Assembly: GCA_002360555.1 (NCBI GenBank)
Contig: DEQS01000029.1
Coordinates: 1 to 5,038 of the forward strand
Reading direction: 5' to 3'
Length of the DNA stretch: 5,038 nt
Source: Chloracidobacterium sp. UBA3360
GTDB lineage: Bacteria; Acidobacteriota; Blastocatellia; Pyrinomonadales; Pyrinomonadaceae
Positions within the stretch are counted from its first letter, which is position 1, and each line of letters begins with the position of its first letter. The translations under genes and the position numbers were made by a program. Shown here piece by piece: positions 1 to 4,309 of this stretch. Under the pieces are notes generated by a model that saw only the letters and a program-made list of their open reading frames with translations, had not been told where the DNA came from and made no database searches.

Positions 1-20
1 TGTCGGAGATTGTGGAATAG
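1..20 (+). CDS. tuf: C-terminal end of elongation factor Tu (partial, 5' end outside window)
   Basis: Read in the frame starting at base 3, the first bases encode S-E-I-V-E followed by TAG at 18-20. EF-Tu proteins commonly end in a V-V-(T/S)-E-I-(I/V/L)-E type sequence, and tuf very often lies directly before rpsJ in joined str-S10 operons, so this is most likely the tail of tuf. EF-Tu is the GTPase that delivers aminoacyl-tRNA to the ribosome. The stop lies 4 bases before the S10 start codon, so the two genes would be tightly coupled. Only five codons are visible, so the call rests on this short match and on gene order; another gene ending by chance in these residues cannot be excluded. Confidence 0.65.
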
Positions 21-24
21 AAAT

Positions 25-345
25 ATGTTAAACGAAAAGATCCGCATCAAGTTAAAAGCATACGATCACCGCGTTTTGGACCAGTCCACCGCTGAGATCG
101 TAGAGACGGCAAAGAGAACAGGGGCGAGGATCGCAGGTCCGATACCCCTACCGACCATCAAGAACAAATGGACGGTCCTGAGATCGCCACACGTTGATAA
201 AAAATCACGTGAGCAGTTTGAGATAAGAACGCACAAGCGTTTAATGGACATTCTTGATCCGACGGCCGAAACGGTCGATGCGTTGATGAAATTGGACCTG
301 CCGGCCGGTGTTGATGTAGAGATCAAGGCGTTTGGCAAGAACTAG
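25..345 (+). CDS. rpsJ: 30S ribosomal protein S10 (NusE)
   Basis: This encodes a 106-residue S10, close to the usual 102-106. S10 is a 30S head protein and, as NusE, also joins NusB in transcription antitermination and contacts NusG in transcription-translation coupling. Family hallmarks are visible: KIRIKLKAYDHRVLDQ near residues 5-20, AEIVETAKRTGA at 23-34, GPIPLP at 38-43, the SPHV loop around 54-57, EQFEIRTHKR at 63-72 and DLPAGVDVEI at 91-100. An upstream in-frame TTG at base 10 would add five residues (MWNRN) but would run through the tuf stop region. ATG at 25 matches the family N-terminus and has GGAA at 14-17 seven bases upstream, so it is preferred. It is the first complete gene here and is followed by a 74-base gap with hairpins. 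Confidence 0.98.
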   Translation: MLNEKIRIKLKAYDHRVLDQSTAEIVETAKRTGARIAGPIPLPTIKNKWTVLRSPHVDKKSREQFEIRTHKRLMDILDPTAETVDALMKLDLPAGVDVEIKAFGKN

Positions 346-355
346 GTTTGGGGTC

Positions 356-369
356 CCTGCTTTAGCAGG
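356..369 (+). repeat. Small perfect hairpin in the rpsJ-rplC gap
   Basis: CCTGC (356-360) and GCAGG (365-369) form a perfect 5-bp stem closed by a TTTA tetraloop. TCCCTG (354-359) can alternatively pair with CAGGGA (377-382), so two mutually exclusive folds are possible. No run of T follows, so it does not look like a rho-independent terminator. Function is unknown; it may be half of a two-hairpin element with the stem at 381-405. Confidence 0.6.
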
Positions 370-380
370 CTCTGTACAGG

Positions 381-405
381 GAGTAGCCGCCTAAAGGCGG
401 AACTC
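381..405 (+). repeat. GC-rich hairpin before rplC
   Basis: CCGCC (387-391) pairs with GGCGG (396-400) around a TAAA loop. After a small internal loop, GAGT (381-384) pairs with ACTC (402-405). The hairpin ends 14 bases before the L3 start codon. Its TAAA loop is the reverse complement of the TTTA loop of the preceding hairpin, so the pair has a mirrored CC-N-N-C/loop/G-N-N-GG layout. There is no T-tract, and a terminator inside this operon would be unexpected. It may be a REP-like dispersed element, an mRNA stability element or a translational regulator of rplC. Confidence 0.6.
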
Positions 406-419
406 TTAGCGAGAAAGAT

Positions 420-1058
420 ATGATCAGTGGAATCATTGGTAGAAAAGTCGGAATGACGCAGCTTTTTGCTGAAGATGGAACAGTAACCCCGGTTACGGTC
501 ATCAAAGCGGGGCCTTGCGTTGTGATCCAGACGAAAAGTGCGGCGGGCCGCGACGGTTATAACGCCGTCCAGCTTGGACTCGTTGAGGACAAGCCGGTTC
601 GTTTGAAAAATGTTTCAAAGCCGCTGCAAGGGCACTTTGAGAAAACGGGCGGCGGCACGCCTCCGACCCGTATTTTGAGAGAGTTTCGCCTTACGTCGGA
701 GCCTGAAGCGGCGGTCGGTGATCAGGTCAAGGTTGACGTCTTTGCGGACGGCGACAAGATCGATGTCATCGGCAAGTCAAAAGGACGTGGTTTTGCCGGT
801 ACGATCAAACGGCACAACTTTAAACGCGGCCCTGAGTCGCACGGTTCGATGAACGTTCGTGCACCGGGTTCGATCGGCCAATCGGCATATCCTTCACGTG
901 TTATTAAAGGGACGCGTTCGTCGGGTCACATGGGCGATGCCCGCGTCACCGTGCAGGGGTTGACTATTGCACGCGTCGATGTCGAGAACAATTTGTTGAT
1001 GGTTCGCGGTGCTGTACCGGGACCGAATGGCGGACTTGTAATGGTCAAGAAAGCTTAG
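420..1058 (+). CDS. rplC: 50S ribosomal protein L3
   Basis: A complete 212-residue L3, normal for bacteria (about 205-220). L3 binds 23S rRNA early in 50S assembly and sends a long loop towards the peptidyl transferase centre. Landmarks are the N-terminal IIGRKVGMTQLF (5-16), KGRGFAGTIKRHNFKRGP (121-138) at the start of the central extension, HGSMNVRAPGSIGQ (141-154), and the C-terminal VTVQGLTIARVDVENNLLMVRGAVPG. The residue aligned with E. coli Gln150, the PrmB methylation site, is Ala156, and Val146 sits where a His is usual before RxPGSIG. There is no strong Shine-Dalgarno; only a purine stretch (GAGAAAG, 411-417) lies just before the ATG. It follows the hairpin gap after rpsJ and precedes rplD by 67 bases. 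Confidence 0.98.
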   Translation: MISGIIGRKVGMTQLFAEDGTVTPVTVIKAGPCVVIQTKSAAGRDGYNAVQLGLVEDKPVRLKNVSKPLQGHFEKTGGGTPPTRILREFRLTSEPEAAVGDQVKVDVFADGDKIDVIGKSKGRGFAGTIKRHNFKRGPESHGSMNVRAPGSIGQSAYPSRVIKGTRSSGHMGDARVTVQGLTIARVDVENNLLMVRGAVPGPNGGLVMVKKA

Positions 1059-1065
1059 TTAGATG

Positions 1066-1108
1066 CTTTGCAATTTGAGATCTCAGATTTGAGATTTGAA
1101 ACGCAAAG
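1066..1108 (+). repeat. ATTTGAG-type heptamer array inside a 6-bp inverted repeat
   Basis: Four consecutive 7-base units run from 1073 to 1100: ATTTGAG, ATCTCAG, ATTTGAG, ATTTGAA. They are bracketed by CTTTGC (1066-1071) and its exact reverse complement GCAAAG (1103-1108). Within the array, TGAGATCTCA (1076-1085) is a perfect 10-base palindrome. The whole block fills most of the rplC-rplD gap and stops just before the L4 Shine-Dalgarno sequence. It resembles in style the short tandemly repeated heptanucleotide sequences known from filamentous cyanobacteria. Function is unknown. Confidence 0.75.
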
Positions 1109-1112
1109 AAAC

Positions 1113-1116
1113 GGAG
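1113..1116 (+). promoter_or_regulatory. Shine-Dalgarno sequence of rplD
   Basis: GGAG lies nine bases before the ATG at 1126, within ACGGAGTGAG. It fixes the L4 start and is one of only two clear Shine-Dalgarno sequences in the window. Confidence 0.8.
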
Positions 1117-1125
1117 TGAGAAATT

Positions 1126-1965
1126 ATGCCTACCGTAAAGGTTCGCAACTTAAAAAATAAAGAGGTCGGGGACGTAGAGCTTCTGGATGCCGTGTTTGGT
1201 GTCGAATTGAACGAAGCCCTCATCCACTCGGCTGTGATGAACTATCAGGCCAACGGCCGGCAGGGAACATCGGCGACGAAAACTCGCGGTAATGTTTCGG
1301 GTTCGGGCCGCAAGCTCTGGAAGCAAAAGGGAACTGGCCGTGCGCGTATCGCATCGCTTCGCTCGCCTTTGTGGAAAGGCGGCGGAAACGTCCATGGCCC
1401 GCAGCCACGTGACTGGTCCTATCAGATGCCTAAGAAAATGCGCCGCGGTGCATTGCGTTCGGCTCTGTCGGAAAGATTGCGTGAGGGTAACCTGCTCATC
1501 ATTGACGAATTTACATTCAAGACGCCTAAGACGAGTGAATTTGTCGGTGCTGTAAGCGGACTAGCTCTTGCGACCAGCAAAAAGCCTGTCAAGACGCTGA
1601 TCGTTGATTCGCTTGATAATCAGAATCTGATCCTGTCATCGCGAAATGTTGAAAAGACCAAGGTCACGAACAGTTTCGGGCTGAACATCTACGACATTAT
1701 CTATCACGAGAAACTGCTTATCTCGAAAGCTGCTCTTGAAGAATTGACGGCATTGCTCGATCCGAAACGCGAAGGGGCAAGCTCAGAAGTTGAGGTTGTC
1801 GAAGCAAAGCCAAAGGCAGAAAAGGAAGCTGCTGCTCCGGCAGAGGTGACCGAAGAAAAGCCGAAAGCTAAGAAAGAGGCAAAGCCAAAAGCGGAAAAGG
1901 TCCCAAAGGCTGAGACTGAAGCTCCGGCTGTAGAAGCCACCGAGGAGGCGACTGAAAATGAGTAA
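1126..1965 (+). CDS. rplD: 50S ribosomal protein L4 with long C-terminal charged tail
   Basis: This 279-residue L4 has a normal core followed by an extra tail (the usual length is about 200-215). L4 binds 23S rRNA and its extended loop lines the exit-tunnel constriction with L22; in E. coli it also represses its own S10 operon. The core is clear: RQGTSATKTRGNVSGSGRK (45-63), WKQKGTGRARIASLRSP (65-81), the tunnel loop with GPQPRDWSYQMPKKMRRGAL (91-110), and the Rossmann-like part with LLIIDEF (123-129) and KTLIVD (156-161). From about residue 214 to 279 the sequence becomes low-complexity Lys/Ala/Glu/Pro with PKAEKE, PKAKKE and PKAEKVPKAE repeats, probably disordered. Its last 8 bases overlap rplW and contain that gene's Shine-Dalgarno just upstream. 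The leader where L4 autoregulation would act lies outside the window. Confidence 0.98.
   Translation: MPTVKVRNLKNKEVGDVELLDAVFGVELNEALIHSAVMNYQANGRQGTSATKTRGNVSGSGRKLWKQKGTGRARIASLRSPLWKGGGNVHGPQPRDWSYQMPKKMRRGALRSALSERLREGNLLIIDEFTFKTPKTSEFVGAVSGLALATSKKPVKTLIVDSLDNQNLILSSRNVEKTKVTNSFGLNIYDIIYHEKLLISKAALEELTALLDPKREGASSEVEVVEAKPKAEKEAAAPAEVTEEKPKAKKEAKPKAEKVPKAETEAPAVEATEEATENE
1942..1948 (+). promoter_or_regulatory. Strong Shine-Dalgarno of rplW inside the rplD tail
   Basis: GAGGAGG, the best Shine-Dalgarno match in the window, lies nine bases before the L23 ATG at 1958. It is embedded in the Glu-Glu codons near the end of the L4 tail, so the acidic tail doubles as ribosome binding site. 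Confidence 0.85.
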
Positions 1966-2287
1966 TTTAGGTGTTTGGGACATTTTGAAATCGCCTGTCG
2001 TCACTGAAAAGAGCGTCATTCTGAAAGAAGATTCGACGGACGAGGATAGCGGACGCAAGGCTGGCCAGGTATTGACCTTTAAGGTCGATAAAAAGGCTAC
2101 GAAGCCGGCGATCAAAGCCGCGATCGAAGAGATCTTTAATGTAAAGGTCGCAGCGGTCCGCACGGTTCAGTACGACGGAAAAGTTAAAAAGCGTGGACGC
2201 ATCGAAGGACGTCGTCCGGCTTGGAAAAAGGCTTATGTGACCTTAAGAAAGGGTGAGCCGATGGTTGATTACGCAGAAGCGATCTAA
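1958..2287 (+). CDS. rplW: 50S ribosomal protein L23
   Basis: A 109-residue L23, somewhat longer than the usual 95-100. L23 sits at the exit of the peptide tunnel and is the docking site for trigger factor and SRP. WDILKSPVVTEKS (7-19) matches the family N-terminus, and Glu17 aligns with E. coli Glu18, the trigger-factor contact. IKAAIEEIFNVKVAAVRTV, then GKVKKRGRIEGRRPAWKKAYVTL, mark the rRNA-binding part and tunnel loop. The extra length is an acidic insert around residues 23-37 (KEDSTDEDSGRKAGQ) between the first helix and the first core strand. The start overlaps the rplD end by 8 bases and has a strong Shine-Dalgarno at 1942-1948, so the two genes are translationally coupled. Three bases after its stop the heptamer array of the next gap begins. 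Confidence 0.98.
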   Translation: MSNLGVWDILKSPVVTEKSVILKEDSTDEDSGRKAGQVLTFKVDKKATKPAIKAAIEEIFNVKVAAVRTVQYDGKVKKRGRIEGRRPAWKKAYVTLRKGEPMVDYAEAI

Positions 2288-2290
2288 GGA

Positions 2291-2320
2291 AGTAGTCAGT
2301 AGCCAGTAGTCAGTAGCCAG
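2291..2320 (+). repeat. Left heptamer array, AGTAGYC units
   Basis: Four perfect-phase 7-base units: AGTAGTC (2291), AGTAGCC (2298), AGTAGTC (2305), AGTAGCC (2312), plus a trailing AG. Because seven is not a multiple of three and each unit holds TAG, all three forward frames are closed. The array begins right after the L23 stop. It faces a partly complementary array at 2335-2368 across a 14-base A-rich spacer. Confidence 0.95.
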
Positions 2321-2334
2321 AATTAAGAAAATAG

Positions 2335-2368
2335 CAACCGACAACCGACAACCGACAACCGACAACTG
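2335..2368 (+). repeat. Right heptamer array, GACAACY units, abutting the rplB start
   Basis: CAACC followed by four 7-base units: GACAACC (2340), GACAACC (2347), GACAACC (2354) and GACAACT (2361), plus G. It ends two bases before the L2 ATG, exactly where a Shine-Dalgarno would be expected, and none is present. The outermost unit GACAACT pairs with AGTAGTC (2291-2297) at six of seven positions with a central A-A mismatch. Inner units pair less well, about two thirds of positions overall, giving an imperfect hairpin across the gap. Confidence 0.93.
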
Positions 2369-2370
2369 TT

Positions 2371-3201
2371 ATGGGAATCAAGAGATTAAAACCGACATCA
2401 CCGGCCAGGCGTTATCAAACGTACTTGACCCGCGATGAGTTGACTAAAGGGGCAGTACCCGAAAAGTCACTGCTCGAGCCGAAAAAGAAAATTTCCGGCC
2501 ACAATAACGACGGCCGTATCACGGTTCGACGTCGCGGCGGAGGGCATAAACGTCATTACCGTATTATCGATTTCAAACGCGATAAATCGGGTATTCCGGG
2601 CAAGGTTGCTCAGCTTGAGTACGATCCGAACCGCAGCTCGCACATTGCTTTGATCAATTATCTCGACGGCGAAAAGCGATACATCCTCGCTCCTGTCGGT
2701 TTAACGGTCGGAACGATGATCGTTAGCGGCGAAGATGCCGATATTTTGCCGGGTAACGCATTGCCGATCAAAAATATCCCGCTTGGTACACAGGTTCATA
2801 ATATTGAGCTGCGTCCGGGTAAAGGCGGCCAGATGGTCCGCTCGGCTGGTGGTTTTGCACAGATCGTCGCTAAAGAGGGCGATCACGCACAGCTCAGAAT
2901 GCCTTCGGGTGAGGTTCGCAAAGTTCCGGTCGTCTGCATGGCGACAGTCGGACAGGTCGGCAACACCGAGCATGAAAATGTTTCGCTTGGTAAAGCCGGA
3001 CGTTCACGCTGGATGGGCAAACGTCCTAAAGTTCGCGGCGTAGCCATGAACCCGGTCGATCACCCGCACGGTGGTGGTGAAGGTAAAACATCAGGCGGAC
3101 GTAATCCGGTAACCCCTTGGGGAAAACCGACTCGCGGTTATAAAACACGTCGCAATAAGCGGACGGATAATATGATCGTTAAAGACCGGAGGAGAAAGTA
3201 A
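2371..3201 (+). CDS. rplB: 50S ribosomal protein L2
   Basis: A complete 276-residue L2, normal for the family (about 270-280). L2 binds 23S rRNA, bridges the subunits and is needed for peptidyl transferase assembly. It starts with MGIKRLKPTSPARR and shows GRITVRRRGGGHKRHYRIIDFKR (about residues 48-70), then the OB-like and SH3-like body with EYDPNRSSHIALINY and GDHAQLRMPSGEVRKV. The C-terminal signature MNPVDHPHGGGEG occupies 226-238, with His231 corresponding to the key E. coli His229. The protein ends in the usual basic tail (KTRRNKR...KDRRRK). No Shine-Dalgarno is visible: the repeat array occupies the upstream region, so initiation may rely on readthrough coupling from L23 or on a leaderless-like or structure-assisted mechanism. 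Confidence 0.98.
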   Translation: MGIKRLKPTSPARRYQTYLTRDELTKGAVPEKSLLEPKKKISGHNNDGRITVRRRGGGHKRHYRIIDFKRDKSGIPGKVAQLEYDPNRSSHIALINYLDGEKRYILAPVGLTVGTMIVSGEDADILPGNALPIKNIPLGTQVHNIELRPGKGGQMVRSAGGFAQIVAKEGDHAQLRMPSGEVRKVPVVCMATVGQVGNTEHENVSLGKAGRSRWMGKRPKVRGVAMNPVDHPHGGGEGKTSGGRNPVTPWGKPTRGYKTRRNKRTDNMIVKDRRRK

Positions 3202-3220
3202 TTTCAAATCTCAGGTTTGA
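3201..3220 (+). repeat. Short hairpin related to the ATTTGAG heptamer array
   Basis: Three 7-base units can be read: ATTTCAA, ATCTCAG, GTTTGAT (3201-3221). They match the first three units of the array at 1073-1093 at 17 of 21 positions. TCAAATC (3204-3210) pairs with GGTTTGA (3214-3220) around a TCA loop, including one G-T pair. The first base is the last base of the rplB stop codon. No T-tract follows, so a terminator is unlikely. Confidence 0.65.
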
Positions 3221-3236
3221 TACTTAAGAAAAAGAT

Positions 3237-3527
3237 ATGCCACGTTCATTAAAGAAAGGACCATTTATCGATCTCAGCGTTCAAAAAATGCTGCGACGTA
3301 TCTCGGACGGAGGTCCGAAACCGCAGGCGATCAAAACCTGGTCGCGACGCTCGACGATCACGCCGGAAATGGTCGGATTGACCTTTGGCGTTCACAACGG
3401 CAAACGCCACATCCCGGTATTTGTTACCGAGAATATGGTCGGCCACAAGCTTGGTGAGTTTTCGCCGACGCGTATGTTTAAGGGCCACCCGGGTACTAAA
3501 GCGGAGAAGATGGCTAAGAGGAAGTAG
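3237..3527 (+). CDS. rpsS: 30S ribosomal protein S19
   Basis: A complete 96-residue S19 (family about 92). S19 lies in the 30S head with S13 and contacts the A-site tRNA and the inter-subunit bridge. MPRSLKKGPFID (1-12) is the classical N-terminus. IKTWSRRSTITPEMVGLTFGVHNGKRHIPVFVTENMVGHKLGEFSPTR is the rRNA-binding core, and GHPGTKAEKMAKRK forms the flexible basic tail. Upstream is only an A-rich purine stretch (AAGAAAAAG) ending three bases before the ATG, not a true Shine-Dalgarno. It follows rplB by 35 bases and precedes rplV by 68 bases of repeats. Confidence 0.98.
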   Translation: MPRSLKKGPFIDLSVQKMLRRISDGGPKPQAIKTWSRRSTITPEMVGLTFGVHNGKRHIPVFVTENMVGHKLGEFSPTRMFKGHPGTKAEKMAKRK

Positions 3528-3530
3528 CAC

Positions 3531-3592
3531 TTGGCAGCAGCAGTAGGCAGTAGATGCCTTGACTGCCAACTGCCGACTGCAACTGCTAACTG
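3531..3592 (+). repeat. Facing heptamer arrays forming a stem before rplV
   Basis: The left arm contains AGTAGGC (3542-3548) and AGTAG (3549-3553), preceded by degenerate CAGCAG units. The right arm has GCCAACT (3565), GCCGACT (3572), a shortened GCAACT (3579), GCTAACT (3585) and a final G. GCAGTAGGCAGT (3540-3551) pairs with ACTGCCAACTGC (3562-3573) at 11 of 12 positions, with one A-A mismatch and a 10-base loop. AGGCA (3545-3549) could instead pair with TGCCT (3555-3559). The last unit ends three bases before the L22 ATG, leaving no Shine-Dalgarno. The units belong to the same AGTAGNC / GNCAACT family as the rplW-rplB gap. Confidence 0.88.
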
Positions 3593-3595
3593 ATT

Positions 3596-4306
3596 ATGGA
3601 AGCTGTAGCAAAAACAAAATATCTGAAAGGCAGCCCTCGCAAAGCGCGGCTTGTGATCGATCTGATCCGCGGCGTTAGAGTGTCGAGAGCCTTGTCGATC
3701 CTTAAATTTACGGACAAGCGGGCGGCAGATCCGATCGCTCAGTGCCTGAATTCGGCAATTGCCAACGCGACGTTCAAGGCGGAGAAAGAAAATATCGCCA
3801 TCGATCCTGATGATCTATGGATCAAGCTGTGCTTTGTCGATATGGGGCCGCACAAACACCGCAGCCGCATGCGTCCGGCACCGCAGGGCCGTGCTTATCG
3901 TGAGCAGAGGCATTATTGCCACATCACGATCCACGTGACCAGCGAAGAAAAGCCGAAGACCGAGAAAGAATTGAAGATCGCTGAGTCGATGGCTAAACGC
4001 CCGGTCGGCAAGAAATTAGCCGCTAAGGCTGCCGGTAAAGACACTAAGAAAGCCAAGACCGAAAAGGCCGAGACCAAAAAGCCTGTGGCTGAAGAGGTCG
4101 TTGCGGCACCGGTCGAAGAGGTAGTCGAGACAGTCGCGGTCGAAACGGTTGACACGGCTCCGGTCGAAACAGTGGCAGAAGCAGTCGAGGAAACGACGGT
4201 CGAAACGGCAGCGGTCGAAGCTGCTCCGGTCGAAGAAACGGTCGAAGAAGCCGCAACTGAAGAAGCTGCTGCACCTGAAACAAGCGAGGACGCTGAAAAA
4301 CAGTAA
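3596..4306 (+). CDS. rplV: 50S ribosomal protein L22 with about 120-residue bipartite charged tail
   Basis: This 236-residue protein is about twice the usual L22 length (about 110-120). L22 binds 23S rRNA and its beta-hairpin lines the exit-tunnel constriction opposite L4. The core (1-115) shows GSPRKARLVIDLIRG (12-26), LNSAIANATF (51-60), LWIKLCFVDMGP (74-85), and the hairpin with RPAPQGRAYREQRHYCHITIHV ending at 114. From 117 the tail has two parts: a Lys/Ala-rich basic stretch to about 163, then 164-236 with about 23 Glu/Asp and a single Lys, rich in Val-Glu repeats (PVEE, VET). There is no transmembrane segment or recognisable domain in it; it is probably disordered. No Shine-Dalgarno precedes the ATG. 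The frame stays open to TAA and S3 follows 3 bases later, so the tail is genuinely part of the gene. Confidence 0.97.
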   Translation: MEAVAKTKYLKGSPRKARLVIDLIRGVRVSRALSILKFTDKRAADPIAQCLNSAIANATFKAEKENIAIDPDDLWIKLCFVDMGPHKHRSRMRPAPQGRAYREQRHYCHITIHVTSEEKPKTEKELKIAESMAKRPVGKKLAAKAAGKDTKKAKTEKAETKKPVAEEVVAAPVEEVVETVAVETVDTAPVETVAEAVEETTVETAAVEAAPVEETVEEAATEEAAAPETSEDAEKQ

Positions 4307-4309
4307 ATT

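Noticed and set aside
10..24. TTG at base 10 as an earlier start for S10
   Set aside because: It adds MWNRN, which S10 proteins lack, and overlaps the probable tuf stop; ATG at 25 fits the family N-terminus and the GGAA spacing.
346..419. Rho-independent terminator between rpsJ and rplC
   Set aside because: The stems are short and neither is followed by a run of T; termination here would silence the rest of an essential operon.
1783..2163. 126-residue minus-strand open frame opposite the L4 tail and L23
   Set aside because: Lies antisense to two certain genes, with Phe/Leu/Ser-rich sequence produced by the Lys/Glu codons on the other strand.
2291..2368. CRISPR array
   Set aside because: Seven-base direct units without spacers are far too short and contiguous for CRISPR repeats.
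4111..4246. Seven copies of GGTCGAA in the L22 tail as another heptamer repeat
   Set aside because: Copies start at 4111, 4138, 4162, 4198, 4213, 4228 and 4240; all distances are multiples of three and not seven. This is explained by repeated Val-Glu codons (GTC GAA).
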